Shown piece by piece: positions 11,639-24,908 of a stretch of DNA of 64,000 nucleotides (positions are counted from its first letter, which is position 1; each line of letters starts with the position of its first letter). Under the pieces are notes generated by a model. That model had not been told where the DNA came from, ran no database searches, and worked only from the letters and a program-made list of their open reading frames with translations. Origin of the DNA: Bombus terrestris (lineage: Eukaryota; Arthropoda; Insecta; Hymenoptera; Apidae); the NCBI RefSeq assembly GCF_910591885.1, contig NC_063273.1:3534001-3598000 (forward strand), in the 5' to 3' direction. The position numbers were made by a program, and so were the translations under genes.

Positions 11639-14600
11639 AATATCAACAAGAACCAGCCTATGCTATTTCGTCCTAAACTGTCTAACACGACTCTTCGATC
11701 AGACACTGTCATAAACAACCACATTCTGAAACATCTCGATGGCGGAATTATCTGACCGCTGACCATAGTAAATTATCAAAGAAAACTGACCACACGGTGT
11801 CTTTTCCTCAACTGCGGCCCTTATTTGGTCGTCGTGTTTGCGTATGGTACGGACGCGTTTGAATTCATTAAACAGACCACGATGGAGCCCTTTTCTACGT
11901 GCGCCAGGCGTTCTCATTATATCCGATTACATAGAGGCCCGCGCGTACGCTTGGCCACGGGCGATTCACGGTTAATGCGAACTAATTACCGGTCGACCGG
12001 AAGTTAAAAAGTGTGGTCAAGCTACCGCCAGCATCCGCTTATACCCTCCCATTTTCTGACCCCGGCTGGACAATTCCCAGGGAACGAAAGTTTCCTGGCG
12101 GTGGTTCCGAGGTTCCTCCGCTTTCCTCCATCTATTGACCGCTTTGCACTGGTGTAACACACGCGTTACATCCTTTCTGCTTATTTCGATGAGTTACGAT
12201 CGTAAAAATAACGTGTATCATCAGCAGGAAGAATTGAGATCGACGATGAAGTTGTTGGATGATACGCGACGCACCATTTTTAATTAGATCGTCCGTTGCT
12301 TAAGTTCTGTATTTTAGTTCTATGGTGTAGATTGTATTACGATACGAAAAATGTAATATCTAAAATGTGTACATACGGAAAATTTCAGTCGAATGTTAAG
12401 TTGAGTTTAATATGAAATTTCATACGTGTTGTACGAACTAATTGATACACCGAGTTTAATATAGAACTGAAGAGTACTTTTAAATGTGGCAAATTTGGTA
12501 CTTTTGGAAATAATAAATACATATCGATTTTAATATAAAATAAAAAATTTGTAAGTGCGAACAAATTTGATACGTTTGAAGCTTCATGAGCGTAAGAATC
12601 GAGGGGACAAATTGCAGAAGTTACGATACTTTTCATACACTCTGCGTGTTAAATTAATCCATCTTCGTTCAACGAATTTCTATTGTTATTATCGTTCTTA
12701 GTATTTTCGTTGTAATGTCTGAACGTCATAAAATCGGATGTTACTTTTAGTTCTCAACTAGGGTGCGAATAAAATATTTATATTATGTTATAGTTTATAG
12801 GAAGGTATACGTAATTCTTTTCTCTTTATCTAATTCTACTATCTGATTAACCCTAATGAGCAATAATTTGTCCTACGGTCCAGTAAAAAGGTCTAACGAA
12901 ACAAATACGTAAAAAGAATCAAAGTAGTTAAACTAGTGAGCAATGTAAAATTAAAAAATTCACCTTTCAAATTTTGAAATACGGTCGAAATTATTTTCGG
13001 CTACGCCGATTGATTCGTTCGGCATCTTATACCGCTATCCGAACTTTTACAGCTAATATGAAATAATTACTGAGCGCCAGTAAAACAAGCGAAGTACGAA
13101 CAAACCTCCTGCGGGATCCGCTTATTTCGTTTCCAACTAGCTTGGCCGGGATGGCTCGCTACGCGTACAAATCCCGTGGAATAAAAGTTTACCATCGTAG
13201 ATGGACTGGATCTCTCCGCTTCCATCGCTATTTTAATACCATCTCCTCTGTACACCTACGCGTTTTAATCCCCCGTATAATATTTACAAAGCATACGACT
13301 AAATACAGGATCCGCTGGTCCGAAATGCTGCTCCTGTCATAGTGTTCACGAGCTATCAGATTAGTTTAGTTTCCAAGAATGAACCTCTGGATGATCGTGA
13401 AATGGAATTTGAAAGTTTTTTGGAAACTGCTTGGGAACAAATTTCGGAGCATTTCAGATCGTTTATCTTGTAGAATGAACGATGTGAAACGGAAAGCGAT
13501 TGATGTTGGAATTAATAGAAATGTTGGAAAATAATTGATGGATGTTTGGACTTTCTCTTAAATGCTCGACGATGATATTTGAAAAAACACATTGTACTCT
13601 GTTTTCTTTAATACAAAGTAGCTGAGTGTTAGCAATTTCTTTGACTATTTGATCATTTTCTGGCTACGATTGTTGTAGATTAATCTCATTAAGTTTATTT
13701 TCCTTTACTAGGGAGAAAATTATTGTACACGCGAAATTTGATTAAAAGCATTGAACGGAAAAATGTTAAAAGTTGTTTGAATATAAAATACGATTAAACT
13801 ACTTCTCATAATTGTAGCGTAATAAGTACCTTTCTCCTCAGAAAAGAGCTTTAAATAAAAAAAAAAACCAGTCACATTTTTCCCATATATCACATCCATT
13901 TCACTTTGTACTTTCCACTTCTTCGCAATTAAAATATCGTCTCTTTAACATTAAAATTACCAGTATAGCAAAAATGAAAGATTCGTAGTATATAAAAATT
14001 GTACAAACCGAAAAAGATGTGTTTCAGGGGATTTCGATGATATCTTTTTAAGATATACGGATGAAAGCTCGATTTCCTCTTTTGTTCTAATTTCTTTAAT
14101 ACAAATTTCATGCTCTGGCCTTCGGTACTTTTGATTCTAAGAAAATTTTGGTGCTTACGAAAGTTTAAACGCGAGTTCGCAATATTCAGAAAACGGGGGT
14201 CGTTAGACGAAGTCTGAGACTTCATCGCGACTTCTTTTTGGTGCTACTTCCGGTCGCCAGGGGACAGCGTTAAAAATGCAGCTTAATGACCCGTTGTCTC
14301 GAAGAAAGCATCGTTGTTCTTTCGCTTTCGCGTTGGCACATCCGTGTTCCGTTAATGCGAGCTGATACGAGGCAGCGATATCGAATTAACGAGCATCGTT
14401 ACGGCCTTTAACACGATATTTCGACTCGTTGCGCGCCGGAATTGCACGTGAGAGGATTATCGAAAGAGCTGGAGAGTGAGCTCTTTTAAAAGTTGCACGA
14501 GCTTCTTGAAGATTTCCGACCAAGACGCGAACTGCAAGATATAATAGCTAAAGAAAGGTACGGTTTTTACCGTAAGCGAAGTAAATTTTTAAAAGTTTCT

Positions 14601-15911
14601 TCCTTTTCCTGTACGTTCTTAAATGTTAAGCACCTTGAGATTTGCACGAAAAATATAAAGTGTTTCTTATTGAATATACTGTACATTATACATTATACGT
14701 GGCAATCAATAAACAATTTAAAAAGTACTTAGAAGGAAATATTCTACGAAATATACACTTCTAAAGGATATTTAAAGAAATTGAGTTTTGGATATTCCAG
14801 TGAGAATGTTCCAAGTTGTAAAACATCTGCTGAATTATTCAGTTCAAATTGTCATAAGGTAAACGTTAAAAAAAGAATTCGTTTTAATATAGAAATGACA
14901 CGGTATCGAAGTTAATACTAAAACCCTAAAATCAACAGGAATATTCTTATTTCGATTTTCTCCCGTATTCTCGTCTCTTACCACTGTAACAGAGCTAAGC
15001 CAAACGTCACCTTAAATCTCACTCCCAGAGAAAGACACGTTAAAGAAACATCCTCTGTTTCCATCTACAAACTCAGTTCTCTGTCTCTTTAACACCACTA
15101 ACATACATTCCATCACTATTCGAGTCTCACGTTTTCCACGAAAATTCTATCTGAAATCTCCCTCGACTGCAGAACCACGAAACACACGAGGGCGCATTAT
15201 TCGTGCTCCCTTCCTCTTACGAAAATCCGTAAGTTTCGTGGCGGCTCGAAGAGAAAAGGCGGAAGCACGCGGCGAAGTTGCAGGTCGAAACATAACTTTT
15301 TCATTTCCTAGAGTCTTCCGGTTCCGCGACGGACTTCCTCCCAGCGGTACCCGTTGGAAAACTCGATGGCTGAGGGGTTGGTGGCTGTGTCACGTCCTTC
15401 TCGCGCGGAATATCTTTTGTACGTGAGCCTCTTGAATAAACATGCAGCGATGCAGCGCGCAGAAGCGAAGGGTGAGCGCGAAAGAAGCAGAAAGGAAATA
15501 GAGCCGGCGTTAAGGGCGAAGGTCTGTTACGGGCAAACGATGAAAAATGTCTGCGCGCCGCACTCGCGCCAGCACCGCAAAAGACAAAAGAACAGCGGCG
15601 CGATAAGGAGGCCGCAAATATTTTCAACTTAATTAACCGCGCCCGCTTCTTAACGGACGATTCTACTTTGAAAGCACGCGCCGCGCGAGAAGATATCTAC
15701 GTGCACGCGCGCCTACGTGTGTCGCGTCGCTGCTGCGAAGGGATGGAAAAGCTAACCAAAGGGACGACGCCTCCCTTTGGCGACAAAGGGATCCTATTTT
15801 TGCGGCGGCGATGCGATACGTGTTCGCGGCGTGGAAACGAGATTACTTCACAGCCACCGGCCAAACTGACGCGACTCCGACTGAAAAAAACGAAATTCCC
15901 CGAGCCTTTTG
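11639..15911. other. AT-rich stretch ending in a CpG-rich block
   Basis: 11.6-12.2 kb and 14.2-14.5 kb are moderately GC-rich; the rest is AT-rich. From about 15180 the sequence is CpG-rich with several overlapping open frames on both strands (15238-15985). No splice-bounded frame stands out, and no RNA gene is seen. Confidence 0.5.
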
Positions 15912-16052
15912 CTATTTACGAAATAATCTTTCACCGCGGAGATGGATTTTCGATGTTATCGGAGATCTTTTGGCGAATGAGCTGAGACGCGTTGTTTCAT
16001 TATGAGCGATAAAAATGTCGAATATGCGTTCCTCTAGAGTATCAATCAAATG
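15912..16052 (-). CDS. Candidate minus-strand (terminal) exon, 46 codons plus stop
   Basis: On the minus strand TTTTCTTTTTTTTAG at 16053-16067 forms a strong acceptor. The only open frame behind it runs 46 codons to TAG. It starts HLIDTLEERIFDIFIAHNE and ends GERLFRK; the start has the look of an amphipathic helix. An internal GTGAAA at about codon 40 could serve as a weak donor, giving a shorter internal exon. No family is recognised. The next kilobase to the left is CpG-rich and open in several frames, so the open frame may partly reflect base composition. Confidence 0.2.
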   Translation of the reverse strand, partial: HLIDTLEERIFDIFIAHNETTRLSSFAKRSPITSKIHLRGERLFRK

Positions 16053-16521
16053 CTAAAAAAAAGAAAACATTGATAACGTCCTCGAAAACGTTCAGACAAA
16101 TAAGATTCTACGATAAAACGATCTAGCGCAGACTTAAAATACGTCAGAAACTCCATATATAAAATCACGTTAAACGTTCAACCTCTCCCAATCGTAGCTC
16201 AGAATGTACAATTACACCCCACTTGCGCTTTAGCAAAGTTCAAAACCACGGAAACATCGTGGGAACCAAGTTTCCCGATAACGACAACCTAGCAACGCAG
16301 CCGGACTCTCTCGGCGCAGCAAACGAATCCAGACGAGCGCGTAGCCGCGCATTAGAGCTCCCTTTGCCGGGATTTCGTTAATTCATCGCGTTAGGGGCAC
16401 GAAGACACGGCCGATGCAAAGCCGTTGGTCCACGTTGGTTGCTCGCTCGTAGCCGCGCAATCATTCATATTTAACGGACCATTTGATGGATTGTACCAAG
16501 AGACGATGGGGAAAGGGACGA
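16053..16521. other. CpG-rich flank of the GAGA tract
   Basis: GC rises from about 16260 towards the purine tract. No open frame of note. Possible promoter-proximal DNA for the block to its right. Confidence 0.35.
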
Positions 16522-16570
16522 GGGAAAGAGCGAGAGAGAGGGAGAGAGAGAGAGGGAGAAAGAGAGAGAA
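16522..16570 (+). repeat. GA-rich purine tract
   Basis: A nearly pure purine run dominated by GA dinucleotides, interrupted by GGG and AAA. It sits in a CpG-rich block immediately upstream of the longest open frame. Such GAGA tracts are common at insect promoters, but the tract may equally be a plain microsatellite. Confidence 0.85.
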
Positions 16571-16591
16571 ATAGCAAGCAACGGAGGTTAT

Positions 16592-17347
16592 ATGGAACAG
16601 GACGTAAACGGAGGTTTAAAGCGTAGGTTGGCAGCAGGTCGAAGTCTCGTAGGTGGGTTAGGTCGTAGTCCTCGGGGACGCTGCATTAGTCACACTCTCG
16701 CATCACTCAGCTCGCCCTCTCTTCCTACGTCTACTTTCCTTTCCCCCTTTCTTCGTGTATCCTCGCTTTACGTGGAAAACGGGCAACGGCCTTCTCTTTG
16801 CACAGCACGAGAACATTTTCACGTGGGAATATTTAACTCCACGGCGGCAAATTACTCTGCGGCCCTCCGGTCACCATTGCGCGCCTGCTGCAAGCTAACC
16901 CGACGCTGGCAGGTTGCGCGCCACCGCACCGGGAACCGTCCAACACGAGACGGGACTTTACGAGCTACGCCTCCCTCGGGAACTGATAAGGCAACGTCGT
17001 GCTCGGCTGACGTGCCCGCCCGCTACCCGTCTTCCCGACAACTTGATGTAAGTGCGCGAATACGCTCTGTGTTTACGCGAGAGCTAGACTTGCCGCTACT
17101 TCTTCTACTTTTTCTCACGTTGCGCGTGTCTGCTCCCGACCCAACTTTTGGAAATCGCGCTACGCGACCACTTTGCCAATGGGTTTTACGCTTTGCAGCA
17201 GCGTTCAGATTGTACGCGTTTTCGAAGCACTTCGCGAATAGTTTTGGTATATTTTTAGTAGCAGGTACGCTTCTTTTACAGCATTGCTCGTGGCCCGAGA
17301 ATTGTACAGCATGGGAGATACAGGTCTTGTCGGTGCATAGTTACTAA
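16592..17347 (+). other. Longest open frame of the window, in a CpG-rich block after a GAGA tract; possible first exon
   Basis: This 251-codon frame begins with ATG shortly after a long purine tract. The peptide is rich in Arg, Ser, Ala and Leu, with Leu runs near residues 170-180, and resembles no family. That is the usual look of a GC-rich non-coding frame, since CpG-rich DNA has few stop codons. A donor-like GTAAGT lies at 17049-17054. An alternative reading is therefore a promoter region (GAGA tract) with an untranslated first exon ending near 17048. RNA data would be needed to tell. I do not regard the protein as supported. Confidence 0.15.
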
Positions 17348-20300
17348 TCACCGTTACTAATTATTTTCTTTCAACACACGTGTTTAGAAATAAGACGCAC
17401 GTTATTTGTTACAAGTCGAAATAACTAGATCCGCAAATTGAAGGAAGAAGAAGCGAAGTAGCGGCGTCTCGTTCTGATCCGAATTGAACCGAAGATTAAC
17501 CACACGATTAATAATTGAGAGATTGTAACATAAAAGAGCGAATAAACAGCTCGTCTTCGACACATCGAGAAAAGAACCGCGAACGTTTCTGGTAACAAAT
17601 AGCGGAGCTGCTCGATAGATGGGCGGTTCCTCGCGCGATTGGATCCGATTCAAGCTTCAGAAACCATGAGCCAATTTCGACCATGGTCGTTCGAAACGGA
17701 GTAACGTGGCGAAGGTCGTCAACCTCTGCCGCGAATCGCACGAAAATTCGTTTCCGTTAGACGAACAAGCTATCAGACGAACCGCGGCTTTTAAACACGC
17801 CATTACGCAAATTAACTTTTGTAGCGCCGACGGCGTTCGCGTGCGACTCACCGACGAAGAGGGACACAGGACATCCCCTTTGGCCGTGAGCCAACCGTTC
17901 GTTCGAGATGTTTTGCCACGAGAAAATTCGCGCATATTTTCCACGTGGCGTCGAAAACGTCGAAATCGCTATTCGATGGTAAGCTGAGCTGCCGCTGGCA
18001 CCTAAGGCGTTCGATCATAATGAGAAAGAGAGAAACATCGTTCTCGTGGTATTACGTAGTTTGTCGAGAATTTACGAAGCAGGACTCGCCGGCTGACACA
18101 AGAAATAGCGTTATGACGATGTGATGTCGTAAGAGTAGAATCGATGGATGATGCAATATCATAACAATGTATATTTATTATTTTGTCGTGCATTTTTAAG
18201 GCGTGTGACAGCAGGAGGATGGCAGAAGAAAAAATAAGGGTAGATAAGAATAGAAACAGAAACTATCGTTGCGATGTGTCGATCATGGTCCAAATATAGA
18301 GATTAAAAAATGAGGCGCGAATACACATGCAAGTACGTGACTGATAGACTTAAAAAATTCCAAAGCATATTTTTTTCAGAGATACACAACCGCTCGACGT
18401 CTTGCGTTTCGTCGGACACATCGCTTCTACTACGACGGAATATCACAAATCAATACTGCACAGGGGAATAAATAATTCACGTTTCAGCGACATTCTATTT
18501 TTTGAAACACAAACGTTGTCACTGTGACACAGTCCATTCGCTTTACACTTTGCGACCAAGCAAACGAGAATAATATGCATAGCCTTGGAGCTTGAAGGAA
18601 GATCAGAAAGTAACGTTCGAAGGTGAAGAGCTTTGAACGAAGTCGAAAGTACGACTGAAGATTTCTTCTTTCACAGAAGCACCTTCAAAGAAGGATTCGA
18701 CCTACATAGCGTGAAAGAGGCGCACACTGTTGGCTTCCGAAAAGTTGATTGATCTTTTTCTTTTGTGTTACGTATGTTACATTCGTCTCTGTCCAGAACC
18801 AGCCAACGAAATGGATTTTGCTTCTTTGATCGAACATAGGTATCTACTTCCTCGAACGAACCATGCCAAGACTCTTTATAATTCTTTTACTTACTTTACT
18901 CGAAATCGTTTTGTTTCATAGTTCAGATGCTACGATTGACTGAAAACGAAATTGAGATTTATGGAGTACTCGTTAGTTTACGAGCTGAACGATGGTCGTT
19001 TAATTAGTACAAATGAAAGTGGATAACGCGCGATGCGTCTGATTATTTTGGTAAAGATGCGATCTTTGTAATTTACTCGTGATACACGACAAACATGCAG
19101 AGATATACGAGTTATTTCGATGGACGAACAGTCGGTGTTGAAATGCACCGTGATAACAATTTTCGTATAATACGACAGTGTAATATATCTACCGGCTGAT
19201 ATACCGGTACAATATACTTCGATTATATACGATCATTGATGATGTTACAGAATTGTTGACGCGCAACGGTGGGTTAAATTTAATCTATTCACGGTAGGAC
19301 GCCGTTGTTTTGCATTATGCCCACGACCCCTTGCAAATCTAGAATGACCCAAATAACGATCGAGCGAATTCCACTCTACTAGTATTTCTTCTGCTACAAA
19401 AACGATGCAATCTCAATATCGCGATACGATAAAATGGCCACGTTCTCTACGAAATAGATGATTCATATGAATAAACGAATGCTTTCAATTTTTCTTTATC
19501 TCGCTAGTATTTCTTTGACAAAAAAAACAATACATCCCCAGTATCACATTTTATTATCAACATTAACGTCAAATTCTTTCGCACAAATATCACTAATTAT
19601 CAGTTTATTACTGACACCTATCACAAAGTATCTCGCACATACAAAACTTTGGAAACTTAATTTTCAAAAAATCCCAAATACGTACTCCATGTTTAATTCG
19701 CTTCCATCTACGAAATTGCAAGTGTCGATCAAAAAATGTCGCTCGTTTGCCTCGCAGAGTCAGCGGAAGCGCATGAAGATACAAAAAGCTGGGAGAAACC
19801 GCGAGATCATCTCCGTCTTTGAGGAAAAGTTAAAGGACAGTGATTCGACGGTCTACCATTGAAGCTGCCACACGTGTCGCTTTGCAATTCAACGCGGCCG
19901 GGACATGGTGGCACGCAAATATGCGTTTTTGAGTGTGCATAGCCCGGTTAGGTTCGGTGGCGAGATGCTTCGAGAATCACTATAAATGGTAATGGAGAGC
20001 GGTGTTCACCTCAAGCCGGGACAAAAGGTGTGGAAACAAGGCCAAGAAGAGAGGACAAGAAAACGGTCGAGGAGAGAGGTCGATGGGGAAAGAAGACAAG
20101 GAACGGGTGACCCTAGGGGGTGGTTTGAAAATGTAATATTTCTTCTGGCTGTGGAATAAATAATAGTATCGTACTATTATACAATGGTAATAATATACGT
20201 TCAATTCAATGGTACGCTTCACCACGACCTTCGTTTTCAACTCCGCTAAAGCGGTTCCCGATGCTCCATTGCATTTCCATAAATTTCAGTTGTGCCACTG

Positions 20301-23300
20301 GCCGCCTCCGCGGTTCGCTTACACTCGATGAACCTGAGCAAGGTTTCAGGGTTTAGCGTTGGTTTCGTTGGCAATTAAGTCGCTCGTATAATTTCAGCTA
20401 GTTGACTGTACGAGTTTCGAGAGATGATACCGCGTCCATTAATAGTCATATTGATTAGGAATAGGGGGAAGTTGGATGGATTAATTCAGAAATAAGGAGA
20501 ACACTGACTTGGATTGAATTTGTTTGGAAATATGTGAGAAAATACCAAGCTTCTGGTTTTTTATAATCTCAAAGAATTGTTTATATTATGGATAATAAAT
20601 AAAAAGTTAGAAAAATCATTCGTCATTCGTTATAAAGTAAAATTGACTCTAATATTTACGATCCTTACTTTTTTCGAAAAATAAACTTGACGAGGTTTCT
20701 TTGTACTAATTTACGGAATAAAACTTCGGTTATATAAACTTCGTTTAATCGAGCGAAACGTTAATTAGTTTTCCATCAAACGAATTCCTTGTATGTTCCA
20801 ATTCATTTATCCAAACCCAAGGTCCTGTTATACGAAAGAAAGATCATCGGAATAAAAATGTTCATTCTACCGAGCTCCAATTATACGAACTGTTTATCTC
20901 TTAGCATGCATAAACAGCTTTCCGTTGGCCTATGAAAAAGAAAAACGAAGTCAAACGATTTACGCAAGCATAAAAATTTGCAGTGAACAGCACTTGTAAA
21001 ATAATGTATTACTTAGAGCATCGCTTATAAAATAAAAACACTGGTAACTATACCACGGAAACGCTATTAATATTCCTGACATAAATTGATATTCGTGCAT
21101 AACCTTGATGTGATCAAACGACGTCGCTAATAATTCTTTTACCCCCGAAGTGCGAACTAAGTCTCAGCCAATTTATACTCTCTGGCCCACTCCCGTTTTC
21201 TTCCTCACACCATAGCTATAGAAACGGGGGAAAAGTCACGCTTAACTCGCGGGTTTTCCATTTATCTAAGCCCTGTCGAACAACGTGGCGTGATCTTGCG
21301 TTAAAACGATTTTCTCTGGCGTCCCCAGCTATCACGTTCCCCCCATGATTTTCCACCAATAACGCGCTGCAGCCCCCGCGTTCTTGTCGCCCCAACCCCA
21401 TTTCTTCGAAGACCCATCGTCTCTCGTGTCGTCGAGACGCATAGGCGTCAAACGTTCCGCGACAGATGCGATCCTTCGCAGAAATTACCCTCTGAGATTT
21501 CAGTACAGCCGAGACATCTAGCAATGTGCGAGAAACCGGAGACAAGCGATGTTACAGGCGCGAGACGTTTCGAATAATTTTCAACCTGCAATGAGATTTC
21601 AGATTGCTCGGGTAATCTCGTTGTTTGCTCTTGGAAATCTCGCCGAGATTCAGAAAGAATAACAGGAACAAGGTGGAAGAAATTCAGTCAACAGAGGCTG
21701 AAGTTTTTCTATTTAAATTTACAACGATAATTGCAACGGTATATCGTTGTGTACAATACTCACTAAGAGGATTGTTGGCGCTAGAATTTTCGTTTATCAT
21801 GCAAGATTGTTATTAATCAAGTGACTGAACTTGTTTTCTTTATTATCGATCTTAACCCCTTCGTGGAAGAAACAGCTGCAGCCATCGATAAAAAGAGTCG
21901 CTGCCGGATAAGACGGCTATAAAGCGAATCGATTAAAAAAGATGAGAAATTGACCGACGATCTTCCAAAAGAAAACGCGTCATCCTGATTTCTGAGACAA
22001 TCGTATCTTCAACTAATATCGTTAGAATCACCGTTATACGTATGTTTAAGACATAAACTTGCATAACAATTTGCACGAATAAACCAGACTAATATCCTAC
22101 CATGAAAACCGAGCAACGCGTCTAAATACAAATTCTAAATACAAAGAGATTGCCGACCTTAAAACCCGCAAAAATTCATAAATCTTGCGAAACATCCGCT
22201 TATCGATAAGAAATACTTTTCACATCCCATGAAAACTACGTATTGCATGATGAACGAAGGTGGCACGGCGGATCGACAAATCCTACATATTCTTCAAGAC
22301 GCGGAGGAGCCGCGAGACTCCACGGGGAGATGCGCGGTATGCTTCTCGAGTCGCGAGAGAGTTTCGAAGGCTCGAATTGCAAAGGGAAATAACTTGGTAT
22401 TCTATTAAAGAAACAGCCGGTGGGAACAGAGATCGCGAAGGGAGTTGGTTTTGCTCGCGATGCTGCAACATTGGAGGAGGGTGGGCGCGCGTTATCCTGC
22501 TCGCGTGCGCCGCCATTGGGAATTAGTTGCGTAGAACTGTTTCCGTGAGAAGCTGTAAAACTCGGCTGGGGGTTGAAGCAGCCGCGCGCCATGTCGACGA
22601 GGAGAGGGGTTGGAGGCGGAAGTTTCGCCGCAACGAAAGGAGTTCTCGGGGATTCGGAACTCGCGCTGCTCTCGTTAATATCGGCGCTTGTTGCCGCGTA
22701 CAGCGCGAACCAGCGCGATGATGAATGCGAAATGCACGTTACACGGATATGCAAGCGGAAGTAGATGGAAGACGAGTTTCGCCGGGTTGGAGAAGAAACG
22801 GAGGGAGGATAGAGTTCTTACGCGCCGCATCCACGAGAGAAGAATTACGCTGTTTCGTTCCAATTTTCTTCGAACTCGCTGCAGATTAAATACCAGTCTA
22901 AGAGGATTTGTGACTCGTAAGATGATTAAGTGGAAGACGTTGCGTTTTCTGTAAATTAGAAGGAACAGGATGATGAATATTTTGTTACGTATCGAGGCAT
23001 GCGATGCTTCCCTCGTTGCTTTCCTCAGTTATCGATTTTATATTCCATCCATCGCTGTGTCATTAGCGGTGAAATTGTCTCGATTTTCTTTTATATCGAT
23101 GCAATTCAATTTTCTGGTGGACGTTGGTGTCTTTCAGATCGTTGGACGCAGTCTGTTCTCTACCGTAATACGAGGTCGTGTGCGCAGGAGAAGAGCTCGA
23201 TTTACATTTTCACCTTTAAAATTCAACCTTCCAGATTTGTGTTTTTAATTCTGAATATAAGAAGAACTCTTATAGAGTTTTAAATAAGATACATAAGACA

Positions 23301-24535
23301 AAAGTTAAAGTCCAAAAATATGAGATTAAAAAGCAAATAATACGACATTGGAAGCGTGGAATTAACGAGACCAATTACCCGTAATCCATTTCTATCGCAA
23401 AAATTATTCGTGCTCGTGCCCGAGTTATCAATTAAATGCGTATCGCTTTTATTTTCTAGATAGAATCGATTTCAACTAACGAGGATAATTCTCATCGAAT
23501 TAACAAGTCCGTTTAATATGTAATCAACCAAACTCTACTATATTCCATATGGTTTTATTACAGAATTCCAACTAAAATACACGATCCGATTGCATTCAAA
23601 GCGAAAAAATACAAAAATTAAAAAAGTATTAATCTCAAATACACATACTTTTCATCAAATGAAAATCCAACTACGTTCTACACGAATTTCGTCTTCGATC
23701 GAACGTAAATATCGTAAGAATTATAGGAAGCTAATCAAACGGATACAGATTCGAGATTGACTGTAACTTCAACAAACATTCTATGGTACGTGTTAGAAAC
23801 AAAATAACATTTCGAGATATCAGCAGATAACAAGAAAATCATGAATCGCAATAAACAGATCTCTGCTTAGATTCTAGCCCTTTAATTGTGCTGGTAAAAA
23901 TATATATTCGCGTAAACCTCTGCAATCTACCTTCTAAACGCTCGTTAATCATAGATAATTAATATGACGAAGGATTGGTTAATTGAAGGAAAGCAAACGA
24001 ATTTCTTATGACACAGATATTACGCTATAAATCACGATACGACATTACGCGAAAGAGATGATAATGGAAAAGAACCACAATGGAAGCGTAGTATCCTCGA
24101 AACGAAACGGTTTCACAGAGTAGATTCTATGCAAGATGAAACGTCGTAGCATCGTTACTCACTCTTCACGGCCGGCGAAGGGTGAGTTGATGGAGCGAAT
24201 CTCGTTGCCGCTTTAAGATGCTTCTCGCTTTATCTTTTCGCACGATTTGACAAAAAGCATTTGCTACAGTGTATACTCGGTAAAATAAAGCCAACTAGAC
24301 ACGGGCTGCAGCGCATCCTGACGCCGTTTTGTTATCTAATGATGCGAAAACCTATTCTTCACTGCCTTCGCGTCATTTCATCGAATAATGCGCAGATTAT
24401 TATTTCCAACGTTTAGACGAAGAAATTGAATTTTCTCTGTTGCACAAAAGTGAAGTCGATTTACACGTAAACATAAAAATATTTATTTTAAAGGCCGTTC
24501 TCCTTCTGATTTTTAAATTCAGCTGCATTATTATA
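17348..24535. other. Non-coding DNA with two GC-rich blocks
   Basis: 17580-18000 holds overlapping frames on both strands; the plus frame 17706-17987 contains a GTAAGC donor-like site at 17980. A good plus acceptor (TTTTTTTCAG) ends at 18379 and GC rises behind it, with two open frames of 31 and 48 codons. 22260-22960 is CpG-rich with many overlapping frames. 21216-21545 (minus, 109 codons) is unmatched. The rest is AT-rich and holds nothing I can support. Confidence 0.5.
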
Positions 24536-24908
24536 CGCGTTGATTTATTAAACAGACGAGTGATAAAATTGTAATAGTCAGTGTGTATTAAAATCACTTT
24601 AAATACAAGTACAGAGATAGAGTGTGCTGGTCGTTATCGTCGCTCGCTATTCGACTGTATGACTCGATATAATGATTCGCTATACTGATTCTCCTAGAGA
24701 TCACGTTCGTCTATTTGTATCGATCGGTGGTATTAGAAAAGGTTCCAACGTAACTCCGGTTGACGATTACAAATAACGACGATAATATTTTATCCGGAGT
24801 TCGTTTACCTTTGAACCTAACAAACCAAAACAACGTTGACACACCAAGGCACAACGATATGAGTCTCTCTCGATTCGAATCTTCCGTTGACTCGTGTGCC
24901 CCTAAAAA
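24536..24908 (+). repeat. Dispersed repeat, copy B (about 370 bp)
   Basis: Second copy of the repeat at 11258-11638. The core 24745-24838 carries the same string GTAACTCCGGTTGACGATT and the same CGTTTACCTTTGAACCTA further on. The outer parts have diverged more, with small insertions and deletions, which indicates an old element. The flanks of the two copies are unrelated, so this is dispersal and not a large segmental duplication. Confidence 0.7.

Noticed and set aside
14982..15021. 40-bp minus-strand microexon between TTTCTCTGGGAG and GTAAGA
   Set aside because: Acceptor AG is preceded by GGG, several alternative AGs exist nearby, and two frames stop; too weak to list.
18181..18220. GCGTGTGACAGC, part of the miR-210 mature sequence
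   Set aside because: Only 12 bases match, the flanks differ, and no hairpin partner is seen.
20880..20930. Strong minus-strand acceptor TTTTTCTTTTTCATAG
   Set aside because: All three frames stop within 16 codons and no donor or GC change marks an exon.
21060..21215. Minus-strand frame behind TTTTCCCCCGTTTCTATAG, about 33 codons
   Set aside because: Moderate acceptor, but a frame this short is expected by chance and the donor is unclear.
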